This document shows positions 35,128 through 42,388 of a DNA stretch of 42,388 nucleotides, in pieces. A model generated the notes under the pieces. That model made no database searches. It was not told where the DNA came from and worked only from the letters and a program-made list of their open reading frames with translations. Position numbers and translations under genes: made by a program. The stretch is from Spirochaetota bacterium (lineage in GTDB: Bacteria > Spirochaetota > Spirochaetia > SPDA01 > B32-G16): NCBI GenBank assembly GCA_003645645.1, contig QNBH01000008.1, positions 1 through 42,388 of the forward strand. Direction: 5' to 3'. The first letter of the stretch is position 1; every line of letters starts with the position of its first letter.

Positions 35128-36399
35128 TCAAATTTCAAGAGCCTCGCCTTTTAATCCCCTGGCTATCACATCCTCGATAATGTTTAAGGACCTATCCATC
35201 TCCTCCCTGGTCAACTGGGCCGACACGGAAATCCTGAATCTTCTGGCATTTGCAGGTACTGCAGGAAAGTCTACAGGCTGGAGAAAAAGCCCGCGCTTCT
35301 GAATCTCCGCTGCAAAGTGCATGAGCTTCTCTCCGGAAGAGCCGATTATAATGGGAATTATCTGCGACTCGGTCTCCCCGATGTCCAGATTCATGGCCTG
35401 GATTCCCTTTTTTAGATATGCAGTGTTCTCCCAGAGCCTGTCTCTTAAAGTGGAGTCCCTCGTTGCCACCTCTAAAGCCTTTATCAGCCCACCTACAACC
35501 GGTGGAGAAGGGGCACAGGAGAAATTCCAGGGGGATGAGTATCCTTTAAGATAGCGAATAATCTCTGCATTCGCACATACGAACCCCCCAACCCCTCCAA
35601 AGGACTTGCTGAAAGTACCGAAAGATACTCCTATCTTGCCCTCCAGCCCAAAGTGCTCCGCCACACCTCTTCCGTTTTCGCCGAACATGAGAGTAGAATG
35701 AGCCTCATCTATATAGATAGGAGCCCTGTACTGCTCGCAAACCTCTGCTATTTCGGGTAGCTTTACCAGATCGCCGTCCATGGAGTAAACCCCCTCAATG
35801 GCCACCATGGTTCTGGCTCCCTTACTCTTCTCAAGCATCGAAGCCAGTGATTCCGGTTTGTTGTGCTCGAAGAATCGCATCTTTACCTGAGCCAGAGTAC
35901 CCCCGTCCACAAGACTCTTGTGGCATTTCTCATCCAGAATGAGCACATCACCCTTACGCATAATCCCCTGTATGGCACCCAGGTTTCCGCCAAAACCGGA
36001 GGAGTAGATAAGACAGTCCTCCTTTTGTTTAAACTCCGCCATCATCCTGGTGAGCTTTACATGTAGGTCGTAAGTACCGGATAGCAGCGGGGCACCGGAG
36101 GCGCCAAGCCCGTATTTATCCAGTGCTTCTTTTGCAGCTTGAATGACCTCCGGATGAGAAGATAGCCCCAGGTAGTTGTAGGATGTGAGATTGATGATCT
36201 TCCGCTTTTTGTTATCTATGTTGCTTAAGATTTCGGTTGAGATGCGTGGGGCGGCTAGCAACTGCTGTTCGAAGAAGGTAAAACTGTGCTTTACCCTTGG
36301 ATGATTTATCCACTGCATAAAATCATCGGGAGGTGAGAGTATATCGGGATTATCGTTGTAGAAAAAATCCGCCAGACTGTAGTTTAAAATATCAGACAT
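35128..36399 (-). CDS. alpha-oxoamine synthase family PLP enzyme (KBL/AONS/SPT-like)
   Basis: NLTSYNYLGLSSHPEVIQAAKEALDKYGLGASGAPLLSGTYDLH, IYIDEAHSTLMFGENGRG, GTFSKSFGGVGGF (PLP Lys). Confidence 0.92.
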   Translation of the reverse strand: MSDILNYSLADFFYNDNPDILSPPDDFMQWINHPRVKHSFTFFEQQLLAAPRISTEILSNIDNKKRKIINLTSYNYLGLSSHPEVIQAAKEALDKYGLGASGAPLLSGTYDLHVKLTRMMAEFKQKEDCLIYSSGFGGNLGAIQGIMRKGDVLILDEKCHKSLVDGGTLAQVKMRFFEHNKPESLASMLEKSKGARTMVAIEGVYSMDGDLVKLPEIAEVCEQYRAPIYIDEAHSTLMFGENGRGVAEHFGLEGKIGVSFGTFSKSFGGVGGFVCANAEIIRYLKGYSSPWNFSCAPSPPVVGGLIKALEVATRDSTLRDRLWENTAYLKKGIQAMNLDIGETESQIIPIIIGSSGEKLMHFAAEIQKRGLFLQPVDFPAVPANARRFRISVSAQLTREEMDRSLNIIEDVIARGLKGEALEI

Positions 36400-36631
36400 A
36401 TTCCATAAACTTATCGGCGAGCTCGTCTATATTGTTGATATCCGAAAGCTCCGAACGGGGGACTTTGATGTTCATCTCTCGCATGGAACTGGAAACAACT
36501 TCTATCATATCCAGACTGTTTGCCCCGTAGTCTCTCATTGATTTTTTCGGATCGATTTCTTCTTCGCTTATATCATCGAGATTTTCTACAATGTTTTTCT
36601 TGATTATCTGGATGACTTCCTCTTTTGTCAT
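36392..36631 (-). CDS. acyl carrier protein
   Basis: 79 aa, acidic, DYGANSLDMIEVV phosphopantetheine Ser; overlaps the AOS gene start. Confidence 0.92.
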   Translation of the reverse strand: MTKEEVIQIIKKNIVENLDDISEEEIDPKKSMRDYGANSLDMIEVVSSSMREMNIKVPRSELSDINNIDELADKFMEYV

Positions 36632-36693
36632 TTTTCACTCCTTGCTACTAAAGTTTTATTTTATAATAGCCGGATCACCAATCCGGTATCGGA

Positions 36694-37500
36694 TTATTTC
36701 TTCTTGAATTGTAGATACCTTATCATAGAATTATCCATAAAAGGTAGCCCATAATCAACATTTATTATCTGTCCGTTTACAGCATCCATGAGACCACTGC
36801 AGAGAGCAAGCACCGCCCTTCCACAATCTTCCGGTGAAAGAATCATCTTCTCGGTTACACCCTGATCTTTTAAAAAGTCGAAAAACTCACTGCCAAAAAT
36901 TGCCTCGAAAGATTCGGTTCTTACCATTCCGAACCGAAGCACATTTACCCTGGAGCCTTCCTCAAACAAGTGCACGGAAAGGTATCTGGAAAAAAACTCC
37001 AGAAGAGCCTTTGAGGCAGCCACAAAATCGTAACCCCTGTAAAAATGATCCGGCCCGTTGCTGGATATCCCCACAATATATTTCGGATACTTTCCGAACC
37101 TCTCTTTTATCTTTCTGCTATATTCAACTATGGGCCAGGTACTGTATTCAAGGGTTTTAAAGAGGGATCTCTTTTTATAATCCTCGATTGTTTCGGTTCT
37201 TAATGCAAAACCCACATTGTTTATATAAACGTCAATACTATTCTCGAGCTTACCGATCTCCTCCATAAGAGTATCTGTATCTTCCGATACGGAAGCATCG
37301 GCCTGTATAAGCACCGGCTTCTCCGCTCCTGCCTCCCGGAAAGCGTCGAATAGCTCTTCTGTATCTGCAGAACCCCACTTGTAGGTGATATAAAGCCTGG
37401 CGCCCGCCCGGCCAAACTCCAACGCTGTAGCCAGGCCTATCCCCTTTGTGCCGCCTGTTACAAGAACAACCCTATCCCTGTAATCTATACTAATCGGCAT
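36694..37500 (-). CDS. FabL/FabI-like SDR, candidate enoyl-ACP reductase
   Basis: VLVTGGTKGIGLATALEF; YxxxK replaced by Y-DFVAAS-K (YX6K), the spacing of FabI/FabL-type enoyl reductases. Confidence 0.7.
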   Translation of the reverse strand: MPISIDYRDRVVLVTGGTKGIGLATALEFGRAGARLYITYKWGSADTEELFDAFREAGAEKPVLIQADASVSEDTDTLMEEIGKLENSIDVYINNVGFALRTETIEDYKKRSLFKTLEYSTWPIVEYSRKIKERFGKYPKYIVGISSNGPDHFYRGYDFVAASKALLEFFSRYLSVHLFEEGSRVNVLRFGMVRTESFEAIFGSEFFDFLKDQGVTEKMILSPEDCGRAVLALCSGLMDAVNGQIINVDYGLPFMDNSMIRYLQFKKK

Positions 37501-38239
37501 AAAACTCCTCTATAGTATTTTTTGTCTCCGGAAATCCGAAACTTATTCTGTGCATCATATCTTCCTGAACCCTGGCATCTATTAAAAGCTTTTTCTTCTC
37601 AGCACTCAATACATACTTAAGAAGATAGAGCGATTTTACATTCTTCTCACTAATCTGTAAAGCTATATCCCTGGCTTTCGGAATAACTTCTTTCCTGGGT
37701 AATATATAATTGATATTCGTACCCTTCTCCTCCAGTTCACTCCCCCTGAAACGCTTTCCTGTAAACATCATTTCATTGGCTATAAAGGGACCCATTATAT
37801 ATGGGAGCAGGGTTGTGCATCCCATTCCCGGAGTAAAGCCCATGTTCATAAAAACCGCGCCGTACCTGCTCTCCCTGGCAATAATCACGATGTCGCAACA
37901 CAATGCAAGTACCAGACCACCGCCCACTGCATGTCCCTCGATGGCGGCAATTACCGGGAAGTTGGTGTTAAGAACTCGCTCGGAAAGAAGCAGATCTTTA
38001 ACCACTACCTTCCCATCACATAGATCGAGAAGGCCCTTTTTTTCGGCCCCGCCGCAGAAAACATCTTCCAGCCCTTGAAGTATCATTACTTTGGGTTTGT
38101 GCTTGTTTTCGATTTCATCCATTGCCCGTATAAAATCCTGAATAAAATCGTCGGTAAAAATGTTTCTCCCCTCTCGATCGATCATTTTAAGACAGGCAAT
38201 CCCCGAATGTTCCACCTCTATAGCTATTCTTTTACCCAT
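37490..38239 (-). CDS. enoyl-CoA hydratase family, ECH2/PksI-like (methylglutaconyl-ACP decarboxylase type)
   Basis: AAIEGHAVGGGLVLALCCDIVIIARESRYGAVFMNMGFTPGMGCTTLLP. Confidence 0.8.
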   Translation of the reverse strand: MGKRIAIEVEHSGIACLKMIDREGRNIFTDDFIQDFIRAMDEIENKHKPKVMILQGLEDVFCGGAEKKGLLDLCDGKVVVKDLLLSERVLNTNFPVIAAIEGHAVGGGLVLALCCDIVIIARESRYGAVFMNMGFTPGMGCTTLLPYIMGPFIANEMMFTGKRFRGSELEEKGTNINYILPRKEVIPKARDIALQISEKNVKSLYLLKYVLSAEKKKLLIDARVQEDMMHRISFGFPETKNTIEEFYAD

Positions 38240-38258
38240 ACCATCAACCCAAATTACT

Positions 38259-39068
38259 TTAAACCCCTGTTAAAGGCCTCATCGGCCTGTATTTACCGAA
38301 CCAGGGAGGGAGCTCGCCCCGGTTGAAAGCCGATATGGCTTCTATAATCTCTCTTTTCTTGATGAGATTCAAGAGTTTCTCTATGGCAAGTCTTCTTGCC
38401 TCTCCTACTCCTTTGTTTAAAATTCTTAAGGTAAAATCTTTAGTTTCTGCAAGCGCATGAGGAGAAGAACGAAGAAGAGCCTTTATGATCTGTTTAACCC
38501 CCCTTTCAAAGTTCTCAGTAGAAAACACCTCATCGGCAAGACCTATACGACAGGCCTCCTCCGCAGTTATTTTTTTTGCAGTGAGAACAAGATAACGAGC
38601 CTTCTGAAGGGGTATCCTTATCGAAAGAAGAAAAGGTAGAACATTTGCAGGAATAATACCAAAGAGAACCTCACTGAGCTCGAAGGTTGCTTCCGAAGAG
38701 CAGATTACGATATCACAGGCACTAACAATACCCACCCCTCCTGCCTGTACATCTCCAGCAACAAGAACCATGACCGGCTTTGAGGAGGTTAAAATAGAGA
38801 AGAGAAGATCGCTATAAAGGGTAATCGCCCTCCTTAATCTCTCCGAAGACTCTGCCTCTTCCTGCAGAAGGTTTAAATCCATCCCCCTGCAAAAGATTTT
38901 CCCATTGGAACGAAGAACTATAACTCGTACCTCGGGGTCTTTCATGGACTTCTCCATAGCCAGAGAGAGTTTTTCCAGAAGAGCAGTGTTTAGACGATTG
39001 CCCCTTTCGCTATCCGCCAGCGTGATAACTGCAACCTGGGAATCTATAAATTGTTGGATCAACGGCAA
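38259..39068 (-). CDS. enoyl-CoA hydratase family, ECH1/PksH-like (HMG-ACP dehydratase type)
   Basis: FCRGMDLNLL, VAGDVQAGGVGIVSACDIVICSSEATFELSEVLFGIIPANVLPFL. Confidence 0.8.
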   Translation of the reverse strand: MPLIQQFIDSQVAVITLADSERGNRLNTALLEKLSLAMEKSMKDPEVRVIVLRSNGKIFCRGMDLNLLQEEAESSERLRRAITLYSDLLFSILTSSKPVMVLVAGDVQAGGVGIVSACDIVICSSEATFELSEVLFGIIPANVLPFLLSIRIPLQKARYLVLTAKKITAEEACRIGLADEVFSTENFERGVKQIIKALLRSSPHALAETKDFTLRILNKGVGEARRLAIEKLLNLIKKREIIEAISAFNRGELPPWFGKYRPMRPLTGV

Positions 39069-39071
39069 ACC

Positions 39072-40301
39072 CTAACTCCATTCATAAATGCGGTAAAAGT
39101 TTTTTATTTCTTTCAATACCAGTAATCCCTTTCCTTGATAAAACTCTTTATACCAGTTATTCAGAATCGAAAAATCCGGTTTCACATCCGGCTTCTCTAT
39201 ATAGCTTTCTCTTATATTTTCTATCATCTCATACTCATCTACTGTGACTTCTCTCCTTCTCTGCAAAGCATCGTCAATATGCATGGCCTCTACAGTCTCT
39301 TTTGCCTCGTCGCAGATAACGCCACTGTAATATTCACCGATAGCACCAGAACCGTAAGCGAAAAAGCCAACTCTGTCTCCTGCTTTAACATCATCATTTT
39401 CAACCAGCAAACTGCATAACCCTGCAAAGTTGCTTGCTCCGTAAGTGCTACCAACCTTGCGGGAATAACGAAGGGTGGGGTAGACTTTCCGATTAAAGCT
39501 TTCCTTTATTTCCTGTTTGCTTCTCCTTCTCCACAGGTTGCACAGTGTACGATGAGCCTGAAAGGCCATACCCGCAAATGGGGTGTGATAGATGTTGTAT
39601 TTAAAGTAATTGTCAAAATCTATCTCTTCTCCGGTATTCCGAACATAGTGCGTATATGAGCCTTCAAGCGCATCCAGATAGCTGTACAGACTTACCTCGT
39701 TGTTTCCCACCTCGTGGATAGCGCTTGGTCGAAATGTATCATACACATTGGTAGTCCAGGTACCCTTTTTTTCGATTTCATACTCGACGACTTTCGGTTT
39801 CTCGCTTACCAGCAGAGCTGCAGCAGCTCCTCCCAGCACAAACTCCTCTTTTAAGTTTAAGTGTTTTCTGCTGAAATCACTGGAGATAACCAGAGCCTTT
39901 CTCCCTTTATTTAAACCGGATGCAATCCAGTTTACCGCGGTATCAAGAGCAGCCACTCCGCAGTAACAGGCGTGTTTAACCTCATAATTCCTAACGTTCG
40001 GATTAAGCCCGAGTGCACCATGGATATTTGTGCTTATTGGTTTACCGAAATCAGGAGAACCCTCCGTGCCGACTATCAGCATCCCTATGGCATCCTTATC
40101 TTCATCCTCAAGAATGGGTTTGGCTGCATTGGCGCCCATGGTGATTGTATCTTCATAGGGTGGATTTAGCGAACGAGATTCTATCAAGAAATCATTTACA
40201 ACCATATCGGGGTCTTTACCCCTTGCAACGGCAAGCTTTCTCTGATCAAGAAAAAGGGAGGTGCCGTAAAAATTTATCTTCTCTATACCGACTCTTCTCA
40301 A
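39072..40301 (-). CDS. hydroxymethylglutaryl-CoA/ACP synthase (PksG-like)
   Basis: VGTEGSPDFGKPISTNIHGALGL, YEVKHACYCGVAALDTAV (Cys), YNIYHTPFAGMAFQAHR (His), YGSGAIGEYYSG. Confidence 0.9.
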   Translation of the reverse strand: MRRVGIEKINFYGTSLFLDQRKLAVARGKDPDMVVNDFLIESRSLNPPYEDTITMGANAAKPILEDEDKDAIGMLIVGTEGSPDFGKPISTNIHGALGLNPNVRNYEVKHACYCGVAALDTAVNWIASGLNKGRKALVISSDFSRKHLNLKEEFVLGGAAAALLVSEKPKVVEYEIEKKGTWTTNVYDTFRPSAIHEVGNNEVSLYSYLDALEGSYTHYVRNTGEEIDFDNYFKYNIYHTPFAGMAFQAHRTLCNLWRRRSKQEIKESFNRKVYPTLRYSRKVGSTYGASNFAGLCSLLVENDDVKAGDRVGFFAYGSGAIGEYYSGVICDEAKETVEAMHIDDALQRRREVTVDEYEMIENIRESYIEKPDVKPDFSILNNWYKEFYQGKGLLVLKEIKNFYRIYEWS

Positions 40302-40316
40302 AACAACCTCCTCAAT

Positions 40317-41057
40317 CTATGGTATATAGGTAAGTCCGCCGGATACATGTATGACCTCACCGTTTATGAAACTTGCATCCTCGGTAGTAAGATAGTAAAC
40401 CATAGCCGCTATCTCCTCAGCCTTTCCTATTCTTTTCATGGGGCAGTATTCTACCCAAATTTTTTTCAGCTTGTCAGAGAGGTAATTCGCTGTCATATCG
40501 GTTTCTACATACCCCACGACTACAACGTTGCAGGTAATCCCCTTTGCCCCATACTCCCGTGCAAGGGTCTTTGTCAAACCCAGAAGACCCGCCTTGCTTG
40601 CTGCATAGTTGGCCTGCCCGCTTGCTCCCCCTTGTGCCAAAGAAGATATATTGATAATTCTCCCCATTTTATTGGAGAGAAAATGGAGGAGGAAACTGCG
40701 ACAAACGAAAAAAGGACCCGATAGATTGGTATCTATCACATCCTTCCATTCTTCATTGCTCATCAGGGCAGCAGCATTGTTTCTCACAACTGCCGCATTG
40801 TTAACTACAACATGAATATTTTCGAACGCCTCTATTGCCCCTTCTGCAACACTTTCTATTTCGGCTACATTCTTCAGATCCATTCGGTATGCCTTGACAT
40901 TGGCTTTAGAGTCTATCTTCTTACAAAGGTTCAAGGTCTCATCTGCTGCTTCTTTCTTGCTCGAATATGTAAAGGCACACCCATATCCTTCCTCCACCAT
41001 TTTGAGTACAATTGCACGTCCAATCCCCCTGGAGCCTCCCGTAACAAATACATTCAT
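40317..41057 (-). CDS. FabG-like 3-oxoacyl-ACP reductase
   Basis: NVFVTGGSRGIGRAIVLKM, VVNNAAVVRNN, IINISSLAQGGASGQANYAASKAGL. Confidence 0.92.
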   Translation of the reverse strand: MNVFVTGGSRGIGRAIVLKMVEEGYGCAFTYSSKKEAADETLNLCKKIDSKANVKAYRMDLKNVAEIESVAEGAIEAFENIHVVVNNAAVVRNNAAALMSNEEWKDVIDTNLSGPFFVCRSFLLHFLSNKMGRIINISSLAQGGASGQANYAASKAGLLGLTKTLAREYGAKGITCNVVVVGYVETDMTANYLSDKLKKIWVEYCPMKRIGKAEEIAAMVYYLTTEDASFINGEVIHVSGGLTYIP

Positions 41058-41060
41058 TGG

Positions 41061-42344
41061 TTATCCCTCATACCGCCTTATGAGACTACAACAGTTTATC
41101 CCTCCGAAACCGAAGGAGTTTTTAAGCATCAAGTTTATCCCGTGTTCGGTGACCCTATTCGGACAAATATCAAGATCCACTTCCGGATCGAGATTATCTA
41201 TATTGGTAGTTGGGTGAAGTTTGCCGTACTTCATCTGGAGCAACCCCCCTATGGTTTCGACTATAGGAGATGCCCAGCATGTATGCCCCAACATGGACTT
41301 GGGAGCATTGAGCTTTATTTTGTAGGCATGATCTCCAAAAGTCTCTTTTATAGCCCTGATCTCCTGTATGTCGCCCACCTTTGTCCCGGTGGCGTGGCAG
41401 TTTACATAATCCACATCTTCGGGCTTAAGACCTGTTACCCTAAATAATTCCCTCATAACCTTTGCCTGCTTGGCCGCTCCCGGCTGGGGCAGATGGCAGG
41501 CATTGGAGTTTGCACTGACTCCGAGAACTTCACCGTAGATCCGTGCATTTCTCTTTAATGCAGAATCCAGTTCTTCTAAAATTAATGTTCCTGTTCCGTG
41601 GGAGTAGACAAACCCACATCGGGCTTGATCGAAAGGCCGTGATGCCTTTTCGGGTTCACTCTGATATTCTGGTTTGGCCACTACTGCATTTATGATCACC
41701 GATGCCTGAATATCTGCAGCAGAGACATCAAAGAGAGCACCTGTTATAATCGACCTTTCACACTCTCCCCACTGTATATCCCGCATACCTTCCCGGAGAG
41801 CCAGGTTCCCGCTTGCACAGGCTCCGCCGATTGTAAAAGTAGGACCTTCCAGCTTAAGAACCTCGGTAATAAGGGCAGGCACATTTGGATCAATAGCCTC
41901 TACCCCGCATAAAGGGTCTATAAACTCAGGCTCTTCCATAAATTGCTTTCCATTGCGAAATATATAGTTGGAGTTAAGGTTATGCCCTGCAACAATAACA
42001 CTGGTTCTATCGGGATCTACATCCTTTCCCAGTAAGCCCGCATCCCTGTACGCATCCATGGTACACAAAATTGATAACCTGGCGGAAAATGTGGTGGTAC
42101 GGAAAAGTTTTTTTATCTTCTTAAATTGCCCATCGGTAAAATAACTTTTAAAGTTCTCCAGTTTTCCGTTCCAGTCGTAATCTCCAAGATCGCCTCCGAT
42201 CTTGCACTCTATATTTGTAAGATCCAGAGATTCCCACACCTTTATCCCCGATTTTCCATCCATGAGATTTTTATAATATGTATCCAGATCGTCGCCCAGA
42301 GGATTAATGGTACCCATTCCGGTAATAACTACTCTTCTTTTCAT
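41061..42344 (-). CDS. beta-ketoacyl-ACP synthase
   Basis: FTIGGACASGNLALREG (Cys), VNCHATGTKVGD (His), NAPKSMLGHTCWASPIVETIGG (Lys/His); ATG 42344 preferred over TTG 42380. Confidence 0.92.
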   Translation of the reverse strand: MKRRVVITGMGTINPLGDDLDTYYKNLMDGKSGIKVWESLDLTNIECKIGGDLGDYDWNGKLENFKSYFTDGQFKKIKKLFRTTTFSARLSILCTMDAYRDAGLLGKDVDPDRTSVIVAGHNLNSNYIFRNGKQFMEEPEFIDPLCGVEAIDPNVPALITEVLKLEGPTFTIGGACASGNLALREGMRDIQWGECERSIITGALFDVSAADIQASVIINAVVAKPEYQSEPEKASRPFDQARCGFVYSHGTGTLILEELDSALKRNARIYGEVLGVSANSNACHLPQPGAAKQAKVMRELFRVTGLKPEDVDYVNCHATGTKVGDIQEIRAIKETFGDHAYKIKLNAPKSMLGHTCWASPIVETIGGLLQMKYGKLHPTTNIDNLDPEVDLDICPNRVTEHGINLMLKNSFGFGGINCCSLIRRYEG

Positions 42345-42388
42345 GAGGCATAACTTACCTTTTTTAAAGAAGCTTATCAAGTATAGGC

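Noticed and set aside
40812-41447. 211-aa plus-strand ORF
   Set aside because: Lies antisense to the FabG and KS genes; shadow frame with no domain features.
1-42388. CRISPR arrays, tRNA, rRNA, complete IS elements or prophage
   Set aside because: No regularly spaced repeats, transposase/integrase or phage ORFs, or cloverleaf-like segments noticed by eye; a tRNAscan-SE/Infernal run would be needed to exclude small RNAs formally.

Overview
The window is a bacterial chromosomal region, probably from a spirochaete (weak inference from the protein style). It is almost fully coding. No rRNA, CRISPR array, complete IS element or phage genes were seen. Left part: apolipoprotein N-acyltransferase, an MBOAT/SGNH pair, a c-type cytochrome with two repeats, and a 2-oxoacid dehydrogenase E1 alpha/beta pair whose alpha subunit carries a clear twin-arginine (TAT) signal. 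Close by is a tatB-tatA-ctp operon behind a near-consensus promoter. Middle: a GT28-type glycosyltransferase, CPBP protein, SDR, Sfp-type PPTase, VapC toxin, M20 amidohydrolase, a ketosynthase, and a LivHMGF/LivK transporter linked to an MttB-superfamily methyltransferase, a DHOD/PreA-like Fe-S protein and a Gfo/Idh oxidoreductase. Right part: a class III aminotransferase/oxidoreductase/ROK regulator group, an apparent PTS-EIIA / PK_C-like / diadenylate cyclase fusion protein, and a compact minus-strand operon. That operon combines an HMG-ACP synthase beta-branching cassette (KS, HCS, ECH1, ECH2, ACP) with stand-alone KR, YX6K-type enoyl reductase, DH and an alpha-oxoamine synthase. The best candidates for undescribed biology are the dissociated beta-branching/alpha-oxoamine operon, the TAT-targeted E1 dehydrogenase, and the EIIA-DAC fusion. 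Family assignments come from reading motifs by eye; no database search was run.
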